From a virus, in the IMG/VR virus record IMGVR_UViG_3300044713_000028, positions 1 to 46,621 of that record: DNA of 46,621 bases; one strand, 5' to 3'. Shown piece after piece: positions 7,289 through 15,850 of this stretch (position 1 is the first letter of the stretch; each line of letters begins with the position of its first letter). Under the pieces are notes generated by a model. That model made no database searches, was not told the DNA's origin, and saw only the letters and a list, made by a program, of their open reading frames with translations. The position numbers and the translations under genes were made by a program.

Positions 7289-7488
7289 CGTTCTCCGAGT
7301 GGGCTTGCCTGAAGCACGGATTTACCCCGAAGCAGTTGGGACTGCCACACCAAGTGCTCAACGGGACGAGCGGTACGGGAAAGTTATCTATCGGCGAGCC
7401 GCTCCCCGAGGTTGAACCGCGCCGAATGCCGTGGCCGAAGGATCACGGCCGCGTGCAGCCGCATGATGTGCTGAGGCGGCGCGGATGA
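7285..7488 (+). CDS. Hypothetical protein (67 aa)
   Basis: ATG at 7285 overlaps the transferase stop. The C-terminal half is Pro/Arg-rich and the N-terminus contains a CLKHGFTPKQLGLP segment. No family recognised. An upstream in-frame ATG at 7171 would lie inside the transferase. Confidence 0.5.
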   Translation: MTFSEWACLKHGFTPKQLGLPHQVLNGTSGTGKLSIGEPLPEVEPRRMPWPKDHGRVQPHDVLRRRG

Positions 7489-7694
7489 CTACACTGTGGA
7501 TCGTCGGCCAGAACAAGAGAGAAACAAAAAGCGGCATCGTGTGGGAGCTTCAAGGCGTATTCGATGATAAAAATAAAGCTGAGGCGGCGTGTCGGAACGA
7601 GAGCTACTTCATCGGCCCTGCTAACTTGAATGAAATTCTTAGTGACCAAACTGAGATGTGGCCAGGTTGTTACTACCCACGTTTATCGAAATGA
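7485..7694 (+). CDS. Hypothetical protein (69 aa)
   Basis: ATGA-coupled on both sides. Pattern LWIVGQN...WELQGVFDDKNKAEAAC...FIGPANLNE resembles small phage proteins of about this size that precede other accessory genes. Function unknown. Confidence 0.6.
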   Translation: MTTLWIVGQNKRETKSGIVWELQGVFDDKNKAEAACRNESYFIGPANLNEILSDQTEMWPGCYYPRLSK

Positions 7695-8299
7695 CAGATT
7701 ACACGCAGTATGGCGAGCAAGCGGCAATCTTGGAGGCTTGTGACGTTGTTCCGGGGCTGGAGCAGAAGCGCGTCGGCCGATTCCTGGATATAGGCGGCTA
7801 CGATCCGCGAGACAAGAGCAACACGCGCGCGCTGTTCGAGTGCGGATGGACCGGGGTGATAATCGAACCCGAGCCGCACGCCATGCTGCGCCTGATTGCT
7901 GAGTACGGCAACGAGGCGCGTATCACGCTGGTGCAGGCCGCAGTGGGCGCTGAGTCATCTTGCGCGTCCAAGTTCTGGGTGACGGCGGACGGCACGGCGA
8001 CCGACGTTGAGGCGTTCCACGACAAATGGAAAGAGCAGGTCAAGTACGACGGCTGCATTCTCGTGCCGCATATAACTATGGCGCAGATCATGCTGCAATT
8101 CGGCGGCTTCAACATGGTGAGCATCGATGTGGAGGGCATGAGCGCTGATATCGCCATTCAGTTGTTTCAGTCGCAAATGCTGCCGCGCTGTGTGGTTGTG
8201 GAGCACGATGACCGACTGGTGGAGATCGGACAGGCAGCTATGCCGCGCGGGTATTCGGTTACGCTGCTGAACGGCACGAACGCAGTATTTCGGAGGTAG
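7691..8299 (+). CDS. FkbM-family methyltransferase
   Basis: 202 aa, ATG at 7691 coupled to the previous gene. SAM-binding motif I FLDIGGYDP at 31-39, the acidic end of strand 2 at IIEPEP (57-62), and the family hallmark IDVEGM at 145-150. FkbM enzymes O-methylate sugars or small molecules; among glycosyltransferases it most likely caps a glycan. Somewhat short but all core motifs are present. Confidence 0.8.
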   Translation: MTDYTQYGEQAAILEACDVVPGLEQKRVGRFLDIGGYDPRDKSNTRALFECGWTGVIIEPEPHAMLRLIAEYGNEARITLVQAAVGAESSCASKFWVTADGTATDVEAFHDKWKEQVKYDGCILVPHITMAQIMLQFGGFNMVSIDVEGMSADIAIQLFQSQMLPRCVVVEHDDRLVEIGQAAMPRGYSVTLLNGTNAVFRR

Positions 8300-8302
8300 C
8301 CT

Positions 8303-8515
8303 ATGCCCAGAGACGAATATAGCGTATTAGAGGAGCATTGCAAGCAAGTTAAGATTGCGGGGCAATATTTGGTTTACGGAGACCCTGAACAATTGCTGGC
8401 TATGATTGCAGAGATCCGTCGTCTAAGAGAAATTTTGGATAACGTGCGGAGCGTTGAACGGATTCATGCAGAAGAGGAGTATAAATTAAGCTTAAAATCA
8501 TGTGGCATCTTATAA
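8303..8515 (+). CDS. Hypothetical helical protein (70 aa)
   Basis: ATG 3 nt after the methyltransferase stop. A charged helix (EIRRLREILDNVR) dominates, and its 3' end overlaps the next gene by 16 nt. Base composition is more A/T-rich than the neighbours. Confidence 0.5.
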   Translation: MPRDEYSVLEEHCKQVKIAGQYLVYGDPEQLLAMIAEIRRLREILDNVRSVERIHAEEEYKLSLKSCGIL

Positions 8516-9336
8516 CATTTTCCGGCCGCCCGTACGAGTGGCAGACCGAGCAGATTGTCCACCGCGCGCCGGGATATGGCGCGGGCAAGGTTCATGTGTA
8601 CGATGACGTGTGGCTCCGCGAGACAGGCTTCTTCCGGCAGAATCAGTGGCTCTGGGAGCACCACGGCGACCGGCAGAACCACAAGCGCGGTTTCGGCTGG
8701 TTCGCCTGGAAGCCGTTCGTCATCCTGGATGCGCTGGAACGCGCGGAAGATGGCGACGTGGTGCTGTTCCTCGATGCCGACTGCTATCCGATTCACGACC
8801 TGGGCGCGCTGTACAGCGAGTGCGAACGCAACGGCGGCGTGATGCTGTTCAACGTGGTGGGTGCCGAGCGGTTCAACTATATGTGGTGCAAGCGGGATTG
8901 TTTTCTGGTAATGGGGCAGGATGATCCCAAATACTGGTATGCGCCTGCGGGTGTCGCGCGTTTTATGCTATTCCAGCGCGGTCCGTGGAAAGCCAAGCAA
9001 TTCCTGATGGAGTGGCTGACATATTGCGTTAATCCGTTGGCGACCACGTTTGATGAAAACAAGCTGGGACACCCGGATATTCCTGCCGCGCCGGGTGATC
9101 AGCGGAGGTTCGCATTCGCCGAGCACCGCACCGAGCAGGCGATTATGACCAATCTGGCGCACAAGTACGGGTTCAAGCTATACCGTGAGTGCTGCCAGTT
9201 CGGGAACCAGGTAGACCCGGCGCTGTACGATGCGGTGTTGGACGGATACCCGCAAATGTTCATCCAGGACGGACGCCGAGTGACGGACGACGGCACAGGC
9301 AGCAAGTTTAGGAACGTGCCACAGAGGACGGAATGA
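8500..9336 (+). CDS. Glycosyltransferase-like protein, GT-A fold, no. 3
   Basis: 278 aa. The segment GFGWFAWKPFVILDALE (64-80) followed by DGDVVLFLDADCYPI (84-98) is typical of GT-A enzymes with the metal-binding DAD at 92-94. The C-terminal half has EQAIMTNLAHKYG, a second conserved stretch. The fold matches small polysaccharide-type transferases. ATG at 8500 lies inside the preceding frame. Confidence 0.7.
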   Translation: MWHLITFSGRPYEWQTEQIVHRAPGYGAGKVHVYDDVWLRETGFFRQNQWLWEHHGDRQNHKRGFGWFAWKPFVILDALERAEDGDVVLFLDADCYPIHDLGALYSECERNGGVMLFNVVGAERFNYMWCKRDCFLVMGQDDPKYWYAPAGVARFMLFQRGPWKAKQFLMEWLTYCVNPLATTFDENKLGHPDIPAAPGDQRRFAFAEHRTEQAIMTNLAHKYGFKLYRECCQFGNQVDPALYDAVLDGYPQMFIQDGRRVTDDGTGSKFRNVPQRTE

Positions 9337-9503
9337 GAAGATTCTACTACGTGACTATATTTGTGGGTAGCGCGCGCTGGGGGCCTGACCAGTGGAGCGT
9401 GGAGATGAACAGGTACTGCGGAGAGAACCAGGACGCCGAATTAGTGTCAGTTTTTCAGGTCGATATGTCTATAGCCGCAACATTCAAGCATATGAGACCA
9501 TAA
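9333..9503 (+). CDS. Hypothetical protein (56 aa)
   Basis: ATG overlaps the transferase stop and the final A of its TAA is the A of the next ATG (TAATG). Aromatic N-terminus (MRRFYYVTIFVG). No family recognised. Confidence 0.4.
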   Translation: MRRFYYVTIFVGSARWGPDQWSVEMNRYCGENQDAELVSVFQVDMSIAATFKHMRP

Positions 9504-9709
9504 TGAAGCTACGTTGGTGGAAAACGGCGGATGAATGGCGCACGGAGATCGTGCGGCGCGCGTACAATCACGCCACGGAGATCAAGGTGCTTCAGGATCG
9601 CATCGCTGGGCTGGAGGCGAGTCTGGCGATAGCCAAGGACGATCTGCGTCGGGCCAACCAGCAGCGCGAAGAGTGGCGGCGCAAGGCGCTGGGAGTGGGC
9701 CAGCGATGA
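9503..9709 (+). CDS. Small coiled-coil protein (68 aa)
   Basis: ATG at 9503. Residues about 20-60 form one long charged helix with heptad spacing (LQDRIAGLEASLAIAKDDLR). It may oligomerise or bind a partner. ATGA-coupled to the next transferase. Confidence 0.5.
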   Translation: MKLRWWKTADEWRTEIVRRAYNHATEIKVLQDRIAGLEASLAIAKDDLRRANQQREEWRRKALGVGQR

Positions 9710-10557
9710 AACTGATCGGACTGATGCCGGCGCGTTCAGAGGGCTGGATTATTGGCCTGTCTGCGCGCGTGGCGCTGATGTGGTGCGATTCGCTCATCCT
9801 GCTCGACCATGCCAGCACCGACGCAACTTTGCTGAGGATGGCAGACATAGCACTCCAGCACCCCGGCCGAGTCACGATCCTTAAGGAGTACGGCAAGTGG
9901 GACGAGATGGCGCACCGGCAGCGCATGCTGGAAACTGCGCGCGACTTCGATCATCAAGCAACTCACATTGCCATGATCGACGCCGACGAGGTGTTGACCG
10001 CCGACTCGATGCCGATAATCCGCAAGGATATCGAGATGCTGCAGCCGGGTGTCATGCTCTATGCCAGCATGTTCAACATGCGCGGTACGCACCTGACTTA
10101 CCACACTAACGGCGTTTGGGGTAACCGGCAACTGTCCATAGCGTTCAAGGATACGCCGGCCGCGCACTGGCAGGGCGACACCTTCCACCACCGCGAGCCG
10201 CATGGAGTTTACTGGCGGCACATCCAATCACCGGCCAAGGTGATGCACCTCTGGGGTGTGACCGAGCGGCGCCTGATCGCACGGCACGCGCTTTACAAAG
10301 TCACCGAAGCGCAGCGCTGGCCTAACAAGCCGCGCGCGTCGATTGACGCGCAGTACAATCTGGCCATCAAGCCGCGCGCCACCGACCCGGAATGGACCTT
10401 TGCTACCGCTCCGGATAAGTGGTGGTGCGCGTATTCTCGGCTGACCCGGCACATGGATCTGGATCGCGTTCCCTGGCAGGAAGCGGAAGTGAGGCGCATG
10501 CTGGCCGCTGATCCATCGCTTGCTGATGGGCTTGACCTGTTCGGAGTGGAGAAATGA
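9706..10557 (+). CDS. Glycosyltransferase family 2-like protein no. 4
   Basis: 283 aa from the coupled ATG at 9706. Starts LIGLMPARSEGWIIGLS, then LILLDHASTDAT (31-41), the usual second GT2 strand, and the metal/nucleotide motif DADE at 92-95 (MIDADEVLTAD). This N-terminal layout is that of GT2 enzymes that read LDHxSxDxT. Ends with a helical C-terminus. It is the last transferase before the portal region. Confidence 0.75.
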   Translation: MKLIGLMPARSEGWIIGLSARVALMWCDSLILLDHASTDATLLRMADIALQHPGRVTILKEYGKWDEMAHRQRMLETARDFDHQATHIAMIDADEVLTADSMPIIRKDIEMLQPGVMLYASMFNMRGTHLTYHTNGVWGNRQLSIAFKDTPAAHWQGDTFHHREPHGVYWRHIQSPAKVMHLWGVTERRLIARHALYKVTEAQRWPNKPRASIDAQYNLAIKPRATDPEWTFATAPDKWWCAYSRLTRHMDLDRVPWQEAEVRRMLAADPSLADGLDLFGVEK

Positions 10558-10763
10558 GAGTGGATATCATTTACGCCGAAACCCTTGAACAGCTTGACGT
10601 GTGCGTGCAATCGTTCCTGGACACCACCGAGGGCCGCAACTGGGAGCCATCAGGAGGCCCGTTTCAGGACCGCGACGGGCGCCGCTGGGGATGGGCTGTG
10701 CGCCGGCAGCGCGGGGCCGCGCCACCTGTGGGCGAGGTAAATCTTAGAGGGACTCGGCGGTGA
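10554..10763 (+). CDS. Hypothetical protein (69 aa)
   Basis: ATGA-coupled. N-terminal VDIIYAETLEQLDVCVQSFL then GGPFQDRDGRRWGWAV, reminiscent of small proteins that read an amphipathic helix followed by a GGPF turn (DUF1737-like). Weak assignment. Confidence 0.5.
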   Translation: MRVDIIYAETLEQLDVCVQSFLDTTEGRNWEPSGGPFQDRDGRRWGWAVRRQRGAAPPVGEVNLRGTRR

Positions 10764-11008
10764 AGTCTACCGGGGCCAGTCTTGTAAAGTTCGCGTACTA
10801 CGACGGAGCCAAAGAGGAAATAGTGGAATTCTGCGTATCTTCTGAATATCTGTGGAGCGCGGAGGGTTTGGCGCAACTGTATGAGGCCTGCAGAGATAGC
10901 TACCTAGGAGCAGACGTGGATATGCGGGCGTCGTGGCACCTCGCGGGAGTGGCAAACTTTGATGGCTTTGTGATAGAAGCCGACGAGGTGATAGACTCTA
11001 AGCCATGA
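10760..11008 (+). CDS. Hypothetical acidic protein (82 aa)
   Basis: GTG at 10760 overlaps the upstream TGA. Acidic, with no recognised motif. Its stop overlaps the portal ATG. Confidence 0.5.
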   Translation: MKSTGASLVKFAYYDGAKEEIVEFCVSSEYLWSAEGLAQLYEACRDSYLGADVDMRASWHLAGVANFDGFVIEADEVIDSKP

Positions 11009-12945
11009 ACCGCATTCGCGCGTGGCTCTCAAAACGGCTTGGCATTGATGATCTTCAGCGATCCGCCCAGCAGCAATTCCTAGATTTACAGCGCCGCAAT
11101 GAAATTCTGCAAGATGAAAACCGCGCGCTACTCCTGCGTGACCGCGAAGACGAAGGCAGGCAGCGGGCAATGGAAGAGCGCGCGGAATACGCCGAGGCGC
11201 TGTCAATGTACGGCGCTGGCCCTTGGCAGCCTACCGGCGTGGCAGTGAACGAGGCCGGAAAGATCGAGGGCGGCGGGGTTGCACTGAAGGAGAGGTACTG
11301 GGAACTTGAATTGGCGCTTGAAGATCGCGGCTGGCAGCGTCAACTGGCGATGGCTCAAACCGAGTTCAGCCGCTATGGAATCCAACAGATTATCCTGATT
11401 TCCCGACTGTATTTCATCAAAAACCCGCTGGTTCGCCGCGGCGTGGAGTTGTGCGCTGATTACGTGTTTGGCCGCGGAATGCAGATCACTTCTGACGACG
11501 AAGACGCAAATACCTGCATTGAACAGTTCATGGAGGCGAATCAAAAACAGTTGGGCGTCACCGCGCTTCTGCAAAAGGAGCGCACTTTGAAAACAGACGG
11601 GAACCTATTCTGGGCACTGTTCACGGATCAAGCTACAGGCATGGTGATGGTGCAGACCATCGACGCCGCCGAGGTCGAGGACGTTATCACCGACCCAGAC
11701 AACTCCGATGTGGAGTGGTTCGTCAAGCGGCGCTGGATTCAGGCTGTGTTTGATCCTGAAACGGGAGCCACGCAGCAAATCTCCAAGGTGTGCTGGTACG
11801 TGGCGCTGGGATATGAGACGAACGCGACGGCATTCGGCCCGCAGCAGGAGCCGGTTATGCGCGTGGCTGGTGAGCCGGTGTACGTGTACCACCGCAAGGT
11901 GGGCGGCATCGAAAAGTGGCGCTTTGGCTGCCCTGAAGTCTACCCGATGATCGATTGGGTGCGCGCCTACAAGCACTACCTTGAGGACTGGTGCACGATC
12001 CAGCGGGCATTCGCGCGCTTCTCGTGGGATGTGAAGACCAAAGGGGGCGCCGGCGCGATAGCGAACCTCAAGAATGCGCTGGCGACTACTCTGGCAAACG
12101 GCGGTACGTGGTGGGAACAGAACCCGGCACCAAATACCGGTTCTCCGTGGATTAGCGGCCCGGGAACGACGCTGCAGCCGTTCAAGACACCGCAGAACAA
12201 CCCGGAGGCTTCCCGGCGCGTGGCAATGATGGCGTGTTCGGCAATCGGGCTACCCGAAACGATGCTCTTGGGCGATGCCACCACGGGCAGTCTGGCGACC
12301 GCGGTATCACTCGACCGGCCCACGGAATTGAAATTCACACAGCGGCAGGAACTCTGGCGGCAGGATCTAAAGGTGATCGTGGGATATGCGCTTGAACGTT
12401 CGCTGATGGCTCCTAAGGGCAAACTGCGAGAAGCGCTAAAAGCAAAGGGGAAATCGCCCGACACAAAGACTGCGGCGGATGGTGCGCAGGCCGTGCGCGT
12501 TACCTTCCCTGCCGTCCTGGAGCACGATGTGACCGCGCGCGTGGCGGCCATCGCGGAAGCGCTAACCCTCAACGGATTCGAGGCTACCGGCATTGACCAG
12601 CGCGTCGGTATCAAGCTGCTGTTGGAAGAACTCGGTGTGGACGATGCACAGAGCGTCATCGAGGCCATGTTCCCCGAAGATCAGTACGATGAACTGGTGG
12701 ACCGTACACCGCTGTTGAAGGCCGAGAATGAGCAGGCCATCGAACAGGCCAAGAATCCGCCGCAGCCGGGCATGGAAGGACCGACCGGCGCACCGTCGCA
12801 AGGGCCAATGCCCCGCAAGCCGCACGCGCAGAAGCTAAACGCGCAGCCGCCCAGCCCGTCGAAGGCCAGCGAGGCGGCGATAAACCGGGCGGTCGTGGCG
12901 CTAAAGAAAGCGCTGGAATCGCGGAGGGTTAATGGGCACGCCTGA
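11005..12945 (+). CDS. Portal protein
   Basis: 646 aa, ATG coupled. N-terminal charged helices (about 10-70), then the portal core: FSRYGIQQIILISRLYFIKNP, a GRGMQI motif, and a clip/stem region around YKHYLEDWCTIQRAFARFSW. The C-terminal ~50 residues are Pro/Gln/Lys-rich. Forms the dodecameric ring at the capsid vertex through which DNA passes. Position upstream of the head morphogenesis gene agrees. Confidence 0.85.
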   Translation: MNRIRAWLSKRLGIDDLQRSAQQQFLDLQRRNEILQDENRALLLRDREDEGRQRAMEERAEYAEALSMYGAGPWQPTGVAVNEAGKIEGGGVALKERYWELELALEDRGWQRQLAMAQTEFSRYGIQQIILISRLYFIKNPLVRRGVELCADYVFGRGMQITSDDEDANTCIEQFMEANQKQLGVTALLQKERTLKTDGNLFWALFTDQATGMVMVQTIDAAEVEDVITDPDNSDVEWFVKRRWIQAVFDPETGATQQISKVCWYVALGYETNATAFGPQQEPVMRVAGEPVYVYHRKVGGIEKWRFGCPEVYPMIDWVRAYKHYLEDWCTIQRAFARFSWDVKTKGGAGAIANLKNALATTLANGGTWWEQNPAPNTGSPWISGPGTTLQPFKTPQNNPEASRRVAMMACSAIGLPETMLLGDATTGSLATAVSLDRPTELKFTQRQELWRQDLKVIVGYALERSLMAPKGKLREALKAKGKSPDTKTAADGAQAVRVTFPAVLEHDVTARVAAIAEALTLNGFEATGIDQRVGIKLLLEELGVDDAQSVIEAMFPEDQYDELVDRTPLLKAENEQAIEQAKNPPQPGMEGPTGAPSQGPMPRKPHAQKLNAQPPSPSKASEAAINRAVVALKKALESRRVNGHA

Positions 12946-13411
12946 GGCTGCCAATCATGAGAAGTTTTTGGCGCACCTGTCCGCGAGCGGGGACGCATGC
13001 TGGCTTGTTTCTAAGTGGCTTCAATCTCGCGGCTACCCGGTACGGGTAAATCCAACGTTCTACTCGCCTGAACCAAAGGCGTGGAAAGAATACGCGGACG
13101 GTGGAGATATCGAGATAGGGCTACGCATCGAGGTAAAGGGACTGTCCGCGGCATTCACTTCTGATACGGATTGGCCCTTCCCCAATTTCATCGTGTGCGC
13201 AAAGCATTCATTTGATCGATCACGTCCAAGGCCATATGCATACATCGCGGTTAACGAGGCGCGGACCCATATCGCAATGGTCAAAAGCGCATCTCGTCCG
13301 AAGTGGACGGTAGAGAGGAAGTCGGACGGCCGCTATCAGGGGGTGCAGCAAGAGTTTTATGTGACCACGCTTAATAACGTATCGTTCCACGCACTCAGGG
13401 AAATAATGTGA
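12932..13411 (+). CDS. Possible PD-(D/E)XK-type nuclease (159 aa)
   Basis: GDIEIGLRIEVKG at 58-70 places Asp59, Glu67 and Lys69 in the order and spacing of a PD-(D/E)XK active site. Otherwise unrecognised. It overlaps the 3' end of the portal gene by 14 nt and the next gene by 4 nt. Inserted between portal and minor head protein, where free-standing nucleases often sit. Confidence 0.5.
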   Translation: MGTPEAANHEKFLAHLSASGDACWLVSKWLQSRGYPVRVNPTFYSPEPKAWKEYADGGDIEIGLRIEVKGLSAAFTSDTDWPFPNFIVCAKHSFDRSRPRPYAYIAVNEARTHIAMVKSASRPKWTVERKSDGRYQGVQQEFYVTTLNNVSFHALREIM

Positions 13412-14661
13412 AGATCTACCTCGTGCGCCACGCTGAATCCGAAGACGGCCCGCGCGAAGATCCAACCCGCGCGCTAACCGAAACCGGACACGCGCAGGCC
13501 AAGGTAATCGCCGGATTCCTGCACCGCGAATTGGGACGCGCCAACGTGGTGCTGTGTTCATACTTCAAGCGTGCGGTGGATACGGCCAAGCCGATCGCTG
13601 AAGCGCTGGGCGCGCCCATCGTGAACCTGTGGCAATTGCACCCCGATGGCGATCCCACAGAATCGCTGGACGCGATCAAACGACACGGCCAAGGGGATAC
13701 AGTGGTCGTCACGCACCACCCGCTGACGAACGCGCTTATCGAGCGGCTGACCGGCGCAAAGACGGATGACGTGTCATTCCACCACGGGCACGTAGCGCAC
13801 TGCCACGGCGGCAAGTTGCATTGGCTCGTCAGTCCGCACCTGGTGGAACGCGATGAAGCCGTGACCGAGGCGGCAATCGCCGTGGCCGATTCGCTGTTGG
13901 AGGCGATGCCGACTCCAGCGCATGACCGGCGCAACGCCGCGCTGGAAAAGCCGATCGCCAACGCTGAGCGTGCGGTGCGCAAGCACTTCAAACGGCAAGA
14001 GCGGGCGTTTATGCCAATGAAGCCTCCAGTAGCCGGATTCCGAGAGGCAGATGCCGACGCCGAAGGTATCGAGGCGTCCCTTCGCGCTACGTTGGCGTCC
14101 CTCCCTGTAGATGAGCTAATCGCTGATCTGTTTGATGACGCTCTATCCGCCGCGCTGACAGCAGCCGCCACGCACACCGCGTCCGACTTCGCCTACTCCG
14201 ATGACGGCGCCTACGCCAGTTTCGAGGCGCGCTACCTGGCAAACCAGGGCTTTGCCAAGATTGCCGGCGGCATCGACAATACCACCATCCGGCAGGTAGC
14301 TCTGTCCGTAGCGAGGGCCTATCAGGACGGCGCCGACTATCAGGGAATCGTGGCGGCCATCAAGCACAGGTTCGCCGACTTCAACGATTACCGGGTGAAC
14401 CTGATCGCGCAGACCGAACTGAACAATGCCTACAACGCCGGGATCGTTGAACTCGGCATGCAGGCAGGCGCGGATGAGAAGTCTTGGCACACGCAATCGG
14501 ATAAGCCGTGCCCGTCGTGTGTGGCGAATGAAGCCGCGGGGCGCATCCCGATCAGAGCGGCATTCCCCAGCGGCGCGCAATCTCCATGCGGGCACCCAGG
14601 CTGCTATTGTAGTCTGGAAGTACACGCCAGCGGGCGCGATGTGGAGGAGGATGCAGCATGA
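13408..14661 (+). CDS. SixA-like histidine phosphatase fused to phage head morphogenesis protein
   Basis: 417 aa, GTG start. Residues 1-145 match the SixA phosphohistidine phosphatase layout: LVRHAE at 5-10 (Arg7, His8), LTETG at 23-27, SYFKRAVDTA at 51-60 (Arg55), VVVTHHPL at 99-106 (second His) and a closing strand LHWLVSP. After a linker (about 160-220) residues 220-417 resemble Mu gpF/SPP1 gp7 minor head proteins: NLIAQTELNNAYNAG at 331-345 and a Cys cluster CPSC (368-371) and CGHPGCYC (394-401). The reading frame is continuous, so this is a real fusion. The phosphatase substrate is unknown. All catalytic residues are present. Confidence 0.8.
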   Translation: MKIYLVRHAESEDGPREDPTRALTETGHAQAKVIAGFLHRELGRANVVLCSYFKRAVDTAKPIAEALGAPIVNLWQLHPDGDPTESLDAIKRHGQGDTVVVTHHPLTNALIERLTGAKTDDVSFHHGHVAHCHGGKLHWLVSPHLVERDEAVTEAAIAVADSLLEAMPTPAHDRRNAALEKPIANAERAVRKHFKRQERAFMPMKPPVAGFREADADAEGIEASLRATLASLPVDELIADLFDDALSAALTAAATHTASDFAYSDDGAYASFEARYLANQGFAKIAGGIDNTTIRQVALSVARAYQDGADYQGIVAAIKHRFADFNDYRVNLIAQTELNNAYNAGIVELGMQAGADEKSWHTQSDKPCPSCVANEAAGRIPIRAAFPSGAQSPCGHPGCYCSLEVHASGRDVEEDAA

Positions 14662-14894
14662 TTTACGCAGATTCCCAAAGAGCGGCACGCTTTCCATGTA
14701 CCACAGTTGGCGAAGTCCGAGGATTCAGCGCGCAGAAGCGCATGGGGCAGCCCAAGACCATAGAGGAAATGATCTCTGAGCTAGATCGGGCGGGATGGCG
14801 AAAAGTGATGGCTGCGGTTTGGATATCTCCTAACGGCAATTTGTTTCGCGGTCCGTTCGGCGCATGGAAGGCAATGATGGCGGGAGCTAAGTGA
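14658..14894 (+). CDS. Hypothetical protein (78 aa)
   Basis: ATG overlaps the fusion stop. The centre has a WRKVMAAVWISPNGNLFRGPFGAW segment, a small alpha/beta unit. Function unknown; stop overlaps the next GTG. Confidence 0.5.
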   Translation: MIYADSQRAARFPCTTVGEVRGFSAQKRMGQPKTIEEMISELDRAGWRKVMAAVWISPNGNLFRGPFGAWKAMMAGAK

Positions 14895-15301
14895 ATTTCA
14901 AAGCCACAGCATCAGCGATGCCGGTCAACACGGCAGCCGTCATGGGCAAGATTCGCGCGGCGGTTCAGTTGTCGGTAGAACAGGCTTGCGAAATCATAAC
15001 CGAGGAAGCGCAGGCGATCGTACCTGTCAAGACCGGCGCACTCCGCGAAAGCATCGGCTGGACGACCGACGAACAGTCTGGCATGATCGTAGGCACCGTG
15101 AGCGCAAAGGTGCCATACGCTGGCTATATCGAATTTGGGACCGGGAGGCGCGGCGCCGCAAGCCCAGGCGCCGGTCCGTACCCGTACACGATGACCTGGC
15201 CGGGGATGGTGGCGCAGCCGTTTATGCGGCCAAGCGTAGATACTGCGCGGGAGTCCGTAAAGCAGGTATTCATAGATAACGTGGCATTGGCCCTGAAATA
15301 G
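14891..15301 (+). CDS. HK97 gp10-like tail-connector protein
   Basis: 136 aa, GTG start coupled. PVKTGALRESI (about 46-56) and PYAGYIEFGTGRR (about 77-89) are the two signatures of the HK97 gp10 family, which joins head and tail. Ends inside the last codons of the minus-strand HNH gene. Confidence 0.85.
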   Translation: MNFKATASAMPVNTAAVMGKIRAAVQLSVEQACEIITEEAQAIVPVKTGALRESIGWTTDEQSGMIVGTVSAKVPYAGYIEFGTGRRGAASPGAGPYPYTMTWPGMVAQPFMRPSVDTARESVKQVFIDNVALALK

Positions 15302-15749
15302 GATCTGCGTATCGCTCAGGCCGTCGCCTTCTGTCTGATTCAGCCTCGCATGTTCGGCATGTACGCCTAGGATTCCCGTTTTTCTGTATTCTGACCCGGG
15401 TGTTTCGTTCTGTATACGGATGGCCCTTGGCGCAATGCGTGCGATCCAACAGATGTTTACCGGCATTACCGCGGCGCACGTTCTCCAGGTGCGTGACTAG
15501 TTCCATATGGTCACAGTTTACGCACGGACGATAACGGCAAAGGTGATCCGGCTCTAAGCCCTTAGGGACTGGACCACGCTGGACGGTCCAAGCGGCTCGC
15601 GGATTTCGCATTGGGCGTCCGTCGATCCAAAACTTGCCGTACCCGTTGTTAAGGTGACCTGTCCACTCCCAGCATCCGCTAGACAGGACGCGGACATGGG
15701 ACATGAATCTATCGAGTGTGGTTTTAAAGCTATACTGATTATTAGCCAT
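15270..15749 (-). CDS. HNH endonuclease, minus strand (no. 1)
   Basis: 159 aa. Carries GCWEWTG at 25-31, LEPDHLCR at 65-72 (Asp68, His69, Cys71) and CVNCDHMELVTH at 76-87 (His81), the HNH core, followed by a second zinc unit (HCAKGHPY...CRTC). The residue usually His before Arg in this family reads NPR here. Shine-Dalgarno GGAGAAG lies about 10 nt before the ATG and the promoter at 15822-15850 is its own. Its last 32 nt overlap the convergent gp10-like gene. Likely a mobile free-standing endonuclease. Confidence 0.85.
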   Translation of the reverse strand: MANNQYSFKTTLDRFMSHVRVLSSGCWEWTGHLNNGYGKFWIDGRPMRNPRAAWTVQRGPVPKGLEPDHLCRYRPCVNCDHMELVTHLENVRRGNAGKHLLDRTHCAKGHPYTERNTRVRIQKNGNPRRTCRTCEAESDRRRRPERYADPISGPMPRYL

Positions 15750-15821
15750 AGCGGTTCTTCTCCAACTGCACTGGTCAGGGCGGCGCGCGCACTGGATATG
15801 CTCGTGTCGCCCGGAAAAGCT

Positions 15822-15850
15822 ATTGTATCACAGCCGCGCCGCAATCTCCA
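15822..15850 (-). promoter_or_regulatory. Minus-strand promoter for the HNH gene
   Basis: Read on the minus strand: TGGAGA, 17-nt spacer, TACAAT (complement of 15822-15827), with TG one base before (TGnTACAAT). The 17-bp core (15815-15831) is identical to that at 538-554. Transcription would run into the HNH gene with a leader of about 65 nt. Confidence 0.6.

Noticed and set aside
13416-14177. 253-aa minus-strand frame opposite the phosphatase fusion
   Set aside because: Ser/Arg/Ala-rich antisense; the + strand carries all catalytic motifs.
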